From NCBI RefSeq assembly GCF_002157145.1, contig NZ_CP021361.1, positions 3,748,501-3,812,500 on the forward strand: a DNA stretch of 64,000 nt. The letters run 5' to 3'. Under the pieces are notes generated by a model. That model saw only the letters and a list, made by a program, of their open reading frames with translations. It did no database searches and was not told where the DNA came from. Positions 53,812 to 63,347 of this stretch are shown piece by piece (the stretch's first letter is position 1; each line of letters begins with the position of its first letter). Source of the DNA: Acidovorax carolinensis (GTDB lineage: Bacteria; Pseudomonadota; Gammaproteobacteria; Burkholderiales; Burkholderiaceae_C). Made by a program: the position numbers and the translations under genes.

Positions 53812-54986
53812 GCGCCCGCTTCCACCAGTGCAGTCACCCGCCGTGCATTGCCGATCCAGGTCAGGTCCAATCGATCGATGGTGTCGGCAGCGCCTTGTGC
53901 CAGGCGCTGCCGCAGCGATGTGTCGGAGCACAGGCGTGTGAGTGCGCCCTCTAGTGCGCCCGACTGGGCTGGATCGAACAGCAGGGCGTTGACGTTGTCA
54001 GTCAGCACTTCCCGCAAATTGGGTGTGGCCGGTGCCACCACCGCCTTGCCCAGCACCAGGTATTCCATCAGTTTCAATGGGGAGGCATAGGGCGTGACTG
54101 CGGGCTGCAGCGCCACATCAAACGCCGCTACATGGGCGGGAACCTGTTCGCGGTGGATCACACCTGTGAAGGTCACGCGCTCGGCCAGGCCAAGTCGCCT
54201 CGCCTGCGCTTCCAGCGCAGCGCGCACCGGGCCGTCTCCCACCACCAGCAGATGCGTGGTTTGCGGCGCCTGGGGTGACGCCATCCAGTCGACGATGCGG
54301 TCCACGCCATGCCAGTCGCGTACAAAACCGGTGAAGCCCAGCACCACCCTGCCCTCCAGGCCGAGCCGCATTTTGGCCGCCTCGGGCATGGGCGCATCGG
54401 CGAAATGCGCGCGGTTGATGCCGTTGGGTATGACATGGATGCGTTCGCTCGGCACGCCATACGCACGGACGTGATTGGCCAACACTTCCGTGACGGGCAA
54501 TACGGTATCTGCACCACGCCATGCACCGCCCTCTGCCCAGCGAGCAAGTCGCCGCAGACCCAACCCGCCGCTGTGCTGCGATCGCTCCAGCACCAGGGGC
54601 GAGTTCACCTCCAGCAACAGAGGAATCCCCATGCGCTTCTTGACCATGAGGCCGGCCAGCAGGAACAGGTTGTACCGCTCGTAAATCACATGCGGCCGAA
54701 ATTCGCGCGCGGCAGCTATCAGCTTGCGATAGGCCACCAGGTTGTAGCCCAGCTCCATCATCTCGTAGGCGGCCTTTGGCAGCATGGCCTTGAGGCGATG
54801 CACCCACCCCATGTCGCTACCCATGCGACCACTCCCTTGAGCCGCCGCATCCGCATTGGCCTCGGGCGCCCCGGGTGCCACCACGCGCACTTCGTGCCCC
54901 TCGCTGCGCAGGGCGTCGATCATTTCTTCGATGTGGACAGCCTGACCATCTTTCGAAGCAGTGCGGTGGTGGTAGAGGATTCTCAT
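53808..54986 (-). CDS. Glycosyltransferase family 4
   Basis: The 392-residue GT-B protein starts MRILYHHRTASKDGQAVHIE. It has IPLLLEVNSPLVLERSQ, RIHVIPNGINRAHFADA, VVLGFTGFVRDWHGVDR, LLVVGDGPVRAALEA and ASPLKLMEYLVLGKAVVAP with the catalytic Glu. Its ATG overlaps the stop of the decayed glycosyltransferase upstream (ATGA). Confidence 0.9.
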   Translation of the reverse strand: MRILYHHRTASKDGQAVHIEEMIDALRSEGHEVRVVAPGAPEANADAAAQGSGRMGSDMGWVHRLKAMLPKAAYEMMELGYNLVAYRKLIAAAREFRPHVIYERYNLFLLAGLMVKKRMGIPLLLEVNSPLVLERSQHSGGLGLRRLARWAEGGAWRGADTVLPVTEVLANHVRAYGVPSERIHVIPNGINRAHFADAPMPEAAKMRLGLEGRVVLGFTGFVRDWHGVDRIVDWMASPQAPQTTHLLVVGDGPVRAALEAQARRLGLAERVTFTGVIHREQVPAHVAAFDVALQPAVTPYASPLKLMEYLVLGKAVVAPATPNLREVLTDNVNALLFDPAQSGALEGALTRLCSDTSLRQRLAQGAADTIDRLDLTWIGNARRVTALVEAGA

Positions 54987-55510
54987 GACTGTCCGGAATA
55001 ACCTGGAACGATGTGTACCGATTCATCCAGTCGCTGACCGGAAAACAGCCTTTCGTATGAGTGCGCCATCGCAGCAATGCCAAAACTCTTCACCGCCTGC
55101 CGGCGCGCTGATTGGGCAAAACGCCAGGCTCTGGCTGCGTCGGTGTACAGCCTACACAGGGCTTGCGCCGTCGCATCGGCGTCGTCAGACGGAACGAGCA
55201 ACCCTGTGTTGCCTTCTTCCACCACTTCGGGTGTGCGCTTATTCTTGACTTTTTGTAGCCGACCCACGGCGCCGACCATCCGGTGTTGGCCGGCAGCAAA
55301 GGGGCAACCGGGAACAGCTTGTGCAACCCCACAGGGCGATGGTGTAAAGGTGTGGGCGTCCGCCCCATCCGCAATGAGAAAACGGAGGCGGGCGGGCGCG
55401 CAGATGGCCTGTGCGAGGTACTCGTCCGGGTCTTTCGACGCGGACACGTAGTGACTGGCGGAGGGCTTATACAGCTTGCGCAGGCGCCGGCGGCGCTGTG
55501 GGCCACTCAT
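54983..55510 (-). pseudogene. Decayed GT4 glycosyltransferase with internal in-frame deletion
   Basis: The 175-codon ORF reads like pieces of a GT4 sugar transferase of the EpsH1/PEP-CTERM group. A mid-protein segment (LRKLYKPSASHYVSASKD) is followed by VGAVGRLQKVKN and then directly by RTPEVVEEGNTGLLVPSDD and a normal C-terminus. The first ~130 residues and about 95 residues of the donor-binding region are absent, including the catalytic Glu pair. The frame stays open and its ATG overlaps the amidotransferase stop, so it may still be translated to couple its neighbours. Activity is not expected. Confidence 0.72.
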
Positions 55511-57450
55511 GCGGAAGCCCTCTCGCTTGTGGCTGTGGAGACAACAGCCCGGGCGGGCTCCAGCGCTTGCCGCAGGAACGCATCGAACATGATGAGCATC
55601 CACAAGGCCGTCGAATGGTCATGGTGCCCACCCATGTGTTGGTTGATGAGGGCTTGCAACGTGTCCGCGTTGAAGTAACCCGATGCCAACATGCGCGGAC
55701 TGAGCACTGATTCCTTCATGCGTTGTGCCAGCGGTCCGCGCAGCCAGTTGGCCAATGGCACCGAAAAACCCATCTTGGGTCGGTACAGGACATCGTGCGG
55801 CAGCAAGGGCTCAAATGCTTTCTTGAGAACATATTTGCCCTCGCCACCCCGGATCTTCATGCCGCTGGGCAGCGTAGCCAGCCATTCAACGAGCTGGTGG
55901 TCCATCAGCGGCTCGCGCACTTCGAGCGAGTGCGCCATGCTGGCGCGGTCCACCTTGGTGTTGATGTCGCCGACCAGCCAGGTCTTGTAGTCCAGGTACT
56001 GGATCAGGGCCAGCGGGTCGTCGGTCTGGGCTTGGCTGGCATAGTGGCGGAACACCTCCACAGCGCTGTAGCCCCCCAGGCTGCGCTGGAATGCGGATGA
56101 AAACAGCGCCTGGCGCTGCTCGGCCCGCAGGTGCGACATGCTGTGGTGATAGGCCTGCACGCTATCCATGGCCAAGGCCTGCAACGTCGTCTTGGCGCGC
56201 AAGGGGCGCGGAGCCCAATCTGCCTTGGGGTACATCCGCGCCACCGCACCAAACAGCGTACGGCGCAGGCCATGCGGCAGGCAATTGCGCACCGACTCCT
56301 CGCCCTGGTGCATGCGGTAGCGCCGGTAACCGCCCAGGCTTTCGTCGCCGCCGTCGCCGGACAGCGCCACGGTGACATGCTTGCGCGCCATCTGGCAGAC
56401 GCGGTAAGTGGGTATGGCCGAGCTGTCGGCAAAGGGCTCGTCGTACAGCCTTGCCAAGGTGTCGATGAGGTCGAAGTCGTTGCTGCTGACAATTTCGAGT
56501 TTGTGGTCGGTGCGGTAACGGTCCGCCACCTGCTGGGCAAAGGCGGATTCATTGAAACGTGGATCGTCGAAACCAATAGCGCAGGTGTGAACGGGCGTGT
56601 CAGAAAGACCGGCCATGGTGGCTACGACGGCGCTGGAGTCCACCCCGCCGGAGAGGAAGGCACCCAGTGGCACATCGGCGATCATGCGCAGCCGCACCGA
56701 TTCCTTGACCCGCTCACGCAGCTCGGCTTGTGCATCGGCCAGACCGATGGAGTTGTCATTGCTGAAGTGCACGTCCCAATACGGCACCGGCTCGGCCTGG
56801 GCAGAGTCTCCTCGGCGCAGGGTCAGGTAGTGGGCCGCCGGCAGCTTGTGGGCGTCGAGGTAGATGCAGCGTGGATCGGGAACATAGCCGAACGAAAAAT
56901 AGTCCTCCACAGCGAGCGGGTCGATGTCGCGCACAAAGCCGGGGTGGGCGGTAAGCACTTTGAGCTCGGAGCCAAAGATGAAGCTGCCATCGGGCAACCA
57001 GGCGTAGTGCATGGGCTTGACGCCCATGCGGTCGCGCGCAAGAAACAGGGTTTGCTGGTTGCGGTCCCACAGTGCAAACGAGAACATGCCCCGCAGCCGG
57101 TGCAGGCACGCCTCGCCCCAGGCTTGCCAGGCGTGCACGATCACTTCAGTGTCGCTGCGCGTCCTGAAGCGATAGCCCAATGCCTTGAGTTCGGGCATGA
57201 GCTCAAGGTAGTTGTAGATTTCACCATTGAAGACGATGCCTACCGTGCCGTCCTCGTTGAACAAGGGCTGCTTGCCGGTAGCCAGGTCGATGACGGACAG
57301 GCGCCGATGGCCCAGGGCCAGGCCGGGTTCCAGATGCACATCGTCTTCGTCAGGCCCACGGTGGGCCTGAATGTCGTTGATGCGCGAAATCAGATCGCGC
57401 GAGAAAGCGCGCGTACCCTGTGCATCGAAAAGGCCGGAGATGCCACACAT
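55507..57450 (-). CDS. Asparagine-synthase-like amidotransferase, exosortase A-associated
   Basis: The 647-residue protein has the class II amidotransferase nucleophile Cys2 (MCGISGLFDAQG), HRGPDEDDV and VFNGEIYNYLEL. The synthetase P-loop is LSGGVDSSAVVATMAG and LSGDGGDESLGGYRRY follows. It is of the XrtA-linked amidotransferase-1 type, which probably amidates a uronic acid or related sugar rather than making free asparagine. With ugd in the locus, an amidated uronate is plausible. It sits 2 bases after xrtA. Confidence 0.93.
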   Translation of the reverse strand: MCGISGLFDAQGTRAFSRDLISRINDIQAHRGPDEDDVHLEPGLALGHRRLSVIDLATGKQPLFNEDGTVGIVFNGEIYNYLELMPELKALGYRFRTRSDTEVIVHAWQAWGEACLHRLRGMFSFALWDRNQQTLFLARDRMGVKPMHYAWLPDGSFIFGSELKVLTAHPGFVRDIDPLAVEDYFSFGYVPDPRCIYLDAHKLPAAHYLTLRRGDSAQAEPVPYWDVHFSNDNSIGLADAQAELRERVKESVRLRMIADVPLGAFLSGGVDSSAVVATMAGLSDTPVHTCAIGFDDPRFNESAFAQQVADRYRTDHKLEIVSSNDFDLIDTLARLYDEPFADSSAIPTYRVCQMARKHVTVALSGDGGDESLGGYRRYRMHQGEESVRNCLPHGLRRTLFGAVARMYPKADWAPRPLRAKTTLQALAMDSVQAYHHSMSHLRAEQRQALFSSAFQRSLGGYSAVEVFRHYASQAQTDDPLALIQYLDYKTWLVGDINTKVDRASMAHSLEVREPLMDHQLVEWLATLPSGMKIRGGEGKYVLKKAFEPLLPHDVLYRPKMGFSVPLANWLRGPLAQRMKESVLSPRMLASGYFNADTLQALINQHMGGHHDHSTALWMLIMFDAFLRQALEPARAVVSTATSERASA

Positions 57451-57452
57451 GG

Positions 57453-59024
57453 TCAGTCGCGCCCTCGCGTTTGCCGAAGCGCCGCCACCAGCGCATCGCC
57501 CTGGCTGTCCAGATAGGACTGCAGGCGCGCCGAAGCGTCGACCTCGGCCCCCTTGGCGTCCGATAAGGGCGTGTAGATCACGATGTGGGCCCCGTCATCA
57601 CCCCAGCCGCTGATGCGCCCCAAGGCGCCCTGAATCTTGCCCGCGTAGTCGCTGGCGGTGAAGGCCCCGTTGACCCAGTAGAAGCGCCAGGCCAGCAGAC
57701 GCTGGCCCGCGTCGGCCATGCCAGGTGCGTGCTGGCGCAGCACGGCGCTGTTAACACGCAGGGGCCGGCCCTGAATCCGCGCATCGAAGGAACCGGTTGC
57801 CAACCGTGCCCACGTCGGGTCGTGGCTCTTTACCAGCACATTCTCTGAACTGACCAGCTTGCGCTGGTAGTTTTGGTGGCGGTAGTAGCTGACATGCAGC
57901 CCCAGCGGCTGACTCTGCCCGTCGATCAGACCCGCGTCCAGCGTGTCAGAGGCATCTTCAAAAGCCGGCTGCCAGTTGCTGGGCGGCTTCGCCGTGGCAC
58001 GCCAGGGGTCAGCAACCACTGGCTCGACCAATTGAACAGGCCGTGTCTGCGTGCCCAAGTCCATTACAGCCAGCGCACCGTGCGGCGCCAGCACCACGGA
58101 AAAAGCGAGCGCCAACCCAAGCCACGGCGTTCGATGCGCGACGCTTTCTTCAACCCGAGCGTCGGCAACCGCCTCGTGAAAGATTTGCGGCGAAGGGTCC
58201 ACCCAGCGCGCACCGATGAGGAACATCACGCCGATGACGATCCCAAAAAACAACCACCCGTACACGAGGTGGTCCACCCCAGTTGCAAGGGTGTTTCCTG
58301 AAAGATGCCCCAGCAAGACGATCAGGTAGGCGCGCACCCAGTTGGCCACCAAGGGGACCAATATGGCCACAGCCATGAACACCAGGCGCTTGCGCGTGCT
58401 CTGGTAGCTGAGATACGCGAAAAGGCAGCCCACTGTCACGGATGCAATCAGGTAACGAATTCCGCTGCATGCCTCTACGACCGACCATGCCCCCGAAGGG
58501 ATGATGAATTGCAGGCCCTCCCGGTAGACCGGGATACCACTCGCACGCAGGGCCATCACCGTGAAGTCAGCGGTCCACTCCATCAAGCGGGGCAACAGAA
58601 AGTCACCGATCGGCACCGCAAAGAACAAAAAAGCCAAAGGGAAAGCCAGTGCCTTGGCTACGCGCCAACCGAGCACCGCAGGCACGGACAACACGATCAG
58701 CGTCGTCAGCGCGAGCTGTGTGGCTGCATTCACGGCCACCAGATCACCAGCCAGCCAGAGCGCCGCGGCGCCCGCCATGAGCAGCCAGGCCAAGCGCCCC
58801 GGACGGGGAACCATGGGCGCCAGGACCGCGCGCTGGCGCCACACCAACCACAGCGAAATGATGGGCACAACGAAGCCATGCGCATAGGTGTCGGAGCGCG
58901 TCCAGATCATCGCCATGCCCCAGGCCGAATGCCTGTATGCAACCAGAATAACTGCGAGCAGCAGTACCAGTGCAACCAACGGCCGACGCCAATGATCGGG
59001 CAGGGGTTGGATATGGCTTGTCAT
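57453..59024 (-). CDS. xrtA: Exosortase A with fused EpsI domain
   Basis: The 523-residue protein has about eight helices and the exosortase catalytic set: Cys186 in VVEACSGIRYL, Arg231 in ANWVRAYLIV and His252 in GVDHLVYGW. The C-terminal 200 residues form the EpsI domain (VSYYRHQNYQRKLVSS, AWRFYWVNGAFTASDY). It cuts PEP-CTERM proteins, such as the one at 28983-29789, and hands them on for attachment or release. ATG 59024 has GAGAG upstream; an ATG at 59048 would add eight residues and overlap the preceding gene by 14 bases. Confidence 0.95.
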   Translation of the reverse strand: MTSHIQPLPDHWRRPLVALVLLLAVILVAYRHSAWGMAMIWTRSDTYAHGFVVPIISLWLVWRQRAVLAPMVPRPGRLAWLLMAGAAALWLAGDLVAVNAATQLALTTLIVLSVPAVLGWRVAKALAFPLAFLFFAVPIGDFLLPRLMEWTADFTVMALRASGIPVYREGLQFIIPSGAWSVVEACSGIRYLIASVTVGCLFAYLSYQSTRKRLVFMAVAILVPLVANWVRAYLIVLLGHLSGNTLATGVDHLVYGWLFFGIVIGVMFLIGARWVDPSPQIFHEAVADARVEESVAHRTPWLGLALAFSVVLAPHGALAVMDLGTQTRPVQLVEPVVADPWRATAKPPSNWQPAFEDASDTLDAGLIDGQSQPLGLHVSYYRHQNYQRKLVSSENVLVKSHDPTWARLATGSFDARIQGRPLRVNSAVLRQHAPGMADAGQRLLAWRFYWVNGAFTASDYAGKIQGALGRISGWGDDGAHIVIYTPLSDAKGAEVDASARLQSYLDSQGDALVAALRQTRGRD

Positions 59025-59034
59025 ATTGGCACTC

Positions 59035-60273
59035 TCATGCGTCGGCATCGTGGGGGTGTGCGTCACGCGTCCTGCCCAGGCAACTGTCAATGCCGCTCAG
59101 ATGTGCCTGCCAGCTGCACTCCTTTTCCACGTACCGACGGGCCTGCTGTCCAAGGGCGGCAGCGTTGTAGGGCGACTCCAGCAGCAGCTGCAGGGCCTGA
59201 ACAAATTCTTCAGGCGTGTCTGCACGCAGCAGCCCCTGCCCCGCCGTGGCGCCAATCGCATCGGCGCAACTGCTAACCGTGATTACGGGCTGCTGCATGG
59301 CCATGGCTTCCAGAATCTTGTTCTGAATGCCGCGCGCCACGCGCAAGGGCGCCACCACCGCACTGGCGTACTGCAAGTAGGGCCGGACATCGGGCACGGT
59401 ACCAGTGACCACCACATGCCCACTGGCCAGCGCCTGCACCTGAGGCGAAGGACTGCGGCCCACGATGTAAAACCGCGCCAGCGGCCAGCGTGTGCGCAAG
59501 AGCGGCAGCACGTCGGCGACGAACCAACTGACACCGTCAATGTTGGGCCAATAGTCCATCGCACCAGTGAACACGATGGCCTGTTCTCCGGCCTCGAAAG
59601 GGTTGAGCCGGCGGGGACCCGGCATGAAAAAGTCGGCATCCACCCCGTTGCCCATGGACTGCACGCGCCCCTCACATTCCGGCGCCTGCGAGAGAAACAA
59701 GGCGGTTTCATTGGGCGTCACGAAGTACGAGCGACGCGCCAACAAGGCCATTGCGCGCTCGTACGCGCGCAGGCGATTGCCCTCGCGGCGATACAGCATG
59801 GACATGGGCCAGCGGTGCGCCGGGGCATACTGGGTCCATTTGGCGGAGTCCACATCGACAAAGTCCACCAGCATGGGCACCTGCGGCAGCAGCGGCTGCG
59901 CATACTGCGCCATGGCCGAGGAAAATACCACGCAGGCCTGCAGATTGTGTTCTGCGGTCGTCTGCGCCACCCAGCGCTGCATGCCGGCGCTGCGGTAGTA
60001 AGACAACGTGAGCGCCTCGCCCGTCAGAAGACCGCTCAGGCTCTTGACCTTGGCACTGCGTGCATGGATGCGCTCCACATGCAAGTCGGGGCACATGGCC
60101 TGGAGTGTGGGCAGATGTTGCGCGTCCTCCGGGTCATCAATGAAGGTGCCCAGAAACACGCGGTGGCGCTGCTGCAAGTGGCGCAGCAGGTGGTATGAGC
60201 GCACCTTGTCGCCCTTGTTGGGGGGGTACGGCAGTCTGTGCACCAGGTAGAGAATGTTGCCCATGGCGGTCAT
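59035..60273 (-). CDS. Sugar transferase of the PEP-CTERM/EpsH1 group (stp1 type)
   Basis: The 412-residue GT4-like protein starts ILYLVHRLPYPPNKGDKVRS, a hallmark of this subfamily. It has VDFVDVDSAKWTQYA, FVTPNETALFLSQAPE, VFTGAMDYWPNIDGVSWFV and VAPLRVARGIQNKILEAMAM with the catalytic Glu. The start is ATG 60273; a second ATG at 60264 is also possible, and neither has a clear ribosome site. It lies 13 bases after the FemAB gene. Confidence 0.9.
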   Translation of the reverse strand: MTAMGNILYLVHRLPYPPNKGDKVRSYHLLRHLQQRHRVFLGTFIDDPEDAQHLPTLQAMCPDLHVERIHARSAKVKSLSGLLTGEALTLSYYRSAGMQRWVAQTTAEHNLQACVVFSSAMAQYAQPLLPQVPMLVDFVDVDSAKWTQYAPAHRWPMSMLYRREGNRLRAYERAMALLARRSYFVTPNETALFLSQAPECEGRVQSMGNGVDADFFMPGPRRLNPFEAGEQAIVFTGAMDYWPNIDGVSWFVADVLPLLRTRWPLARFYIVGRSPSPQVQALASGHVVVTGTVPDVRPYLQYASAVVAPLRVARGIQNKILEAMAMQQPVITVSSCADAIGATAGQGLLRADTPEEFVQALQLLLESPYNAAALGQQARRYVEKECSWQAHLSGIDSCLGRTRDAHPHDADA

Positions 60274-60286
60274 GCGTTGGTGGCGG

Positions 60287-61342
60287 TCAGCCAAGGCTGC
60301 GGACAATCTTGGGCCCGAGCCAATTGGCCACCCCAATGGGCATGCGCCGCCACGCGGCAATCAGAAAGCGATACTTGGCATTCGCGGGGTTGTTCTGCGG
60401 CACGCTGTCGCTTTTGTACAGCCGGTATTCGTAGTGCAGCGGCGTGGGCTCAAAGCCCCAGTTCTTCTTGAACGCGTACGAGCCCGTATCCCGCTTGCTG
60501 CGCCCGTAGTCAAACACCTTCAGGCCCCGCGCGCAGGCCATGCGCATTAGCTCCCAGTACTTAAAATCGTTGGCCGCCAGATCGCGTGCCGCCTCGTCGT
60601 CACCGGCATAGTAGGGCAGCACCTCGTCGCGGAAATAGAAGCTCAACACGCTGCTGACGGGGCGGCCATCGGGCGCGCAAACGGTGAGCACCTCGCAGTC
60701 AGGCCCGAAAACACGGCACAGCCCGCTGAAGTAAGCCTTGGGCAGGGCCGGCGTGCCATGGCGGTGCACGTTGTCGGCGTATAGCGCAAAGAAGCGGTCG
60801 ACCGTGGTGTCGATTTGGGATGTGAGCCCGTTCTTGATGCCTTTGCGCACCATGGCGCGTTGCTTGCGCGGAATGGCCAGCATGTTGTCCTCTTCTTTCG
60901 GCGCAATCGGTTTGCGGAAAGTGACATAGAGGTCTTGCAACGGCCAGTCGGTGTGGCGGCGCTGGACATTGCGCAACTCGAGGTGATCGACATCCAGACG
61001 CTGCGCCAGCTGCTCGGCCTCCCGCTCCAGCGCTGCAGCAGCTTCTTCGTCCAGCGCGGCAACGCCTCCGTACACCGAAAAAGGCAGGCTGGTGAGTGCA
61101 TTGCCGAACAGGCGGCTTTTGACATGCCCCAGCGGCAACACGCCCCGGATGCTTGCCCCGGCCTCAGCGTAGAGAAAATAGGTGTCGTGGCAGAACACCT
61201 CGCGGATCAGCGCCTGCCAGCCAGCACGGTGGAAAAAAGTGGCCTGCGGACAAGCCAGCACGAAAGCATCCCAACGTGCAGCGTCGACTGCGCTGTGTGC
61301 ATCCAGCCGGCGAATGGTGAGCTTCGATGCCACTTCAGCCAC
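60287..61342 (-). CDS. FemAB-family XrtA-associated protein
   Basis: The 351-residue protein has the FemAB/GNAT double fold: ATFFHRAGWQALIREVF, LTSLPFSVYGGVAALDEE, RKQRAMVRKGIKNGL and VFDYGRSKRDTGSYAFKKNWG. It fits the exosortase-linked FemAB group and is thought to transfer an aminoacyl or acyl group to the glycan or its carrier. Its start overlaps the stop of the deacetylase gene by eight bases. Confidence 0.9.
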   Translation of the reverse strand: MAEVASKLTIRRLDAHSAVDAARWDAFVLACPQATFFHRAGWQALIREVFCHDTYFLYAEAGASIRGVLPLGHVKSRLFGNALTSLPFSVYGGVAALDEEAAAALEREAEQLAQRLDVDHLELRNVQRRHTDWPLQDLYVTFRKPIAPKEEDNMLAIPRKQRAMVRKGIKNGLTSQIDTTVDRFFALYADNVHRHGTPALPKAYFSGLCRVFGPDCEVLTVCAPDGRPVSSVLSFYFRDEVLPYYAGDDEAARDLAANDFKYWELMRMACARGLKVFDYGRSKRDTGSYAFKKNWGFEPTPLHYEYRLYKSDSVPQNNPANAKYRFLIAAWRRMPIGVANWLGPKIVRSLG

Positions 61343-62201
61343 GGGCCACCTCTTTCGTATGCGGGGAGAGAAAAATATGGTCCATGCGGCCCCAGTGAAA
61401 GTCCCGCAGCAGGTGCCCCAGCCGCAGCTCCATGCGACCGATATTCACGTAGTGCCGGAAGCGGGTCTTGACACCGATGCCTGGCACGCGCGGCTGTCCC
61501 TCATCCATTTCCCAGGGGTGAAAGTAAAAAACGGCAGGCGAGCCGTCCTGGCGGTGGACCTCGCGCAGCATCCAGCGCGACAGCGCGTAGGGAAAAAGGC
61601 GAAAGTAGCCGCCACCGCTCGAAGGCAAGTTGCGGTTGAACATGCGCAGGGTGGTTGGAGGCACTTCGATCAGGCCGTCACGTACCTGGTGGGCAAAACG
61701 TGGTGCGTCCGGCATGCCATAGTGGTCGTGCCGGATGGGGTAAATGCTGGAGCTGTAGCGGTAACCGGCACGTTGCAATGTGTCCAGCGCCCACAAATTG
61801 CCTGCTCCGATGGAAAAGCTGGGTGCACGGTAACCCTGCACCCGCACACCGGCAATATCCTCCAGCAGGGATTTGGCGCGGTGGATGTCGCTGAAGAACG
61901 CCAACTCCGACAAGTCACTCACACGCTCATGGCCGTAGCCATGGCTGGCAAGCTCATGTCCACCATCCACGATGCGGCGCACCAACGCCGGATACCTCTC
62001 TGCGATCCAGCCCAAGGTGAAGAAGGTGGCCTGGGTGTGGGTCTCTTGCAGCAAGGCCAGGATGCGTTCGACGTTGCGCTCCACCCGGCATTCGCGCAAG
62101 TCCCACTCACTGCGTTCAATGTAGGGCGCAAAAGCCGATACTTGGAAGTAGTCCTCGACGTCAATGGTCAGCGCGTTGGTGATGGAGGGCGTGCTGCGCA
62201 T
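61335..62201 (-). CDS. XrtA-associated polysaccharide deacetylase (DUF3473 type)
   Basis: The 288-residue protein begins TNALTIDVEDYFQVSAF (DVED metal motif), has ATFFTLGWIAERYPALV, ELASHGYGHERVSDL (H-G-x-x-H), VQGYRAPSFSIGAGN and the C-terminal FYFHPWEMDEGQPRVPG of the PEP-CTERM-locus subfamily. It deacetylates the exopolysaccharide or its precursor. The 18-base gap to the ATPase and 8-base overlap with the FemAB gene place it in one operon. Confidence 0.93.
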   Translation of the reverse strand: MRSTPSITNALTIDVEDYFQVSAFAPYIERSEWDLRECRVERNVERILALLQETHTQATFFTLGWIAERYPALVRRIVDGGHELASHGYGHERVSDLSELAFFSDIHRAKSLLEDIAGVRVQGYRAPSFSIGAGNLWALDTLQRAGYRYSSSIYPIRHDHYGMPDAPRFAHQVRDGLIEVPPTTLRMFNRNLPSSGGGYFRLFPYALSRWMLREVHRQDGSPAVFYFHPWEMDEGQPRVPGIGVKTRFRHYVNIGRMELRLGHLLRDFHWGRMDHIFLSPHTKEVARG

Positions 62202-62219
62202 GGCGATGGACTTCCGGTT

Positions 62220-63344
62220 TTAGCCTACGGCACTGTCAGCACGCGGGCGCCGACTTGCATCCACCAGCTTTTGCAGGTGCATCAGGATTTCCAGGGTCAC
62301 GCGCTCCTGGCGCAGGACGCTGCGTTCGATGCGCAGCAAACGGGCACTCAGTTGCTCGGCCGTAATGTGCGCGAGTTGCTGGGACATGCTGTCTGCCAGC
62401 GCGCAATCCAGGTTCAAATCCAGGTCCAACGGCCCCAACGCCGAATCGCCATCGACCAGTGCTTCGAAATCCGGGCCTCGCGCGGCGGCATGCAGCGGCA
62501 TCTCCCAGGGAGACGCCGCCTTGGGAGGCACATGCGATTCAGACTGAACCTCTTGAATGATCTCGTTAACCAGTTCCAGGTCAATGTGTGTCCGGTCCGT
62601 CAGAAACCCCTGCAAAAGGATTCGGTCAAACAGGGTGTTGACGCGCCGGGGAATCCCACCTGTGTAGTGGTAGATGCGGTCGAATATTTCTGGATCGAAG
62701 GTAGGCTTTTCACTGGCCCCAGCACATTTCAAGCGGTGCAGGATGTACTCACGGGTTTCATCAGCCTCCAGCGGACCGAGGTGGCAGGTGGCTGTCACCC
62801 GCTGGCGCAATTGCACCATGCCAGGGCTTTGCAATATTTCACGGAACTCAGGTTGGCCAACCAGGAAAGTCTGCAGCAGTGCGTACTGGCCATTCTGAAA
62901 GTTGGACAGCATGCGCAGCTCTTCCACCGCCTGCGGCTGAAGGTTTTGCGCTTCATCGACGATCAACAGGCAACGCTTTCCTTGCAGTGTCTGGGTGACG
63001 AAGAATGCTTCCAGTGCCATCAACAGGTCGGCTTTGGAAACGCCCCGCACAGGGATGCCGAATGCCGCACCCACCAGTCGCAGCGTATCTTCGGCACTCA
63101 ATTGCGTGCTAACCAGATGGGCCGCTACAACAGTACCTGGATCCAGACTGTCAATCAGGCCACGCACAATCGTCGTCTTGCCCGCCCCCACCTCGCCCGT
63201 GATCACGATGAAACCCTCGCAACGCATCACGCCGTATTCCAGGTACGCGCGTGCGCGCTGATGCTGCTTGCTGCTGAAATAGAAGCCGGGATCGGGATTG
63301 AGCTGGAAGGGTTTACTGTTCAACCCATAGAACGCTTCGTACAT
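62220..63344 (-). CDS. XrtA-associated ATPase (ExeA-like AAA)
   Basis: The 374-residue protein starts MYEAFYGLNSKPFQLNPDPG, has Walker A GEVGAGKTTIV at about residues 50-60 and Walker B LLIVDEAQNLQ, and the sensor region TGGIPRRVNTLFDRILL. The last ~80 residues lack the AAA fold and are probably linker or coiled coil. It is the secretion ATPase found in all XrtA loci. The OM protein gene lies three bases upstream. Confidence 0.94.
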   Translation of the reverse strand: MYEAFYGLNSKPFQLNPDPGFYFSSKQHQRARAYLEYGVMRCEGFIVITGEVGAGKTTIVRGLIDSLDPGTVVAAHLVSTQLSAEDTLRLVGAAFGIPVRGVSKADLLMALEAFFVTQTLQGKRCLLIVDEAQNLQPQAVEELRMLSNFQNGQYALLQTFLVGQPEFREILQSPGMVQLRQRVTATCHLGPLEADETREYILHRLKCAGASEKPTFDPEIFDRIYHYTGGIPRRVNTLFDRILLQGFLTDRTHIDLELVNEIIQEVQSESHVPPKAASPWEMPLHAAARGPDFEALVDGDSALGPLDLDLNLDCALADSMSQQLAHITAEQLSARLLRIERSVLRQERVTLEILMHLQKLVDASRRPRADSAVG

Positions 63345-63347
63345 GGA

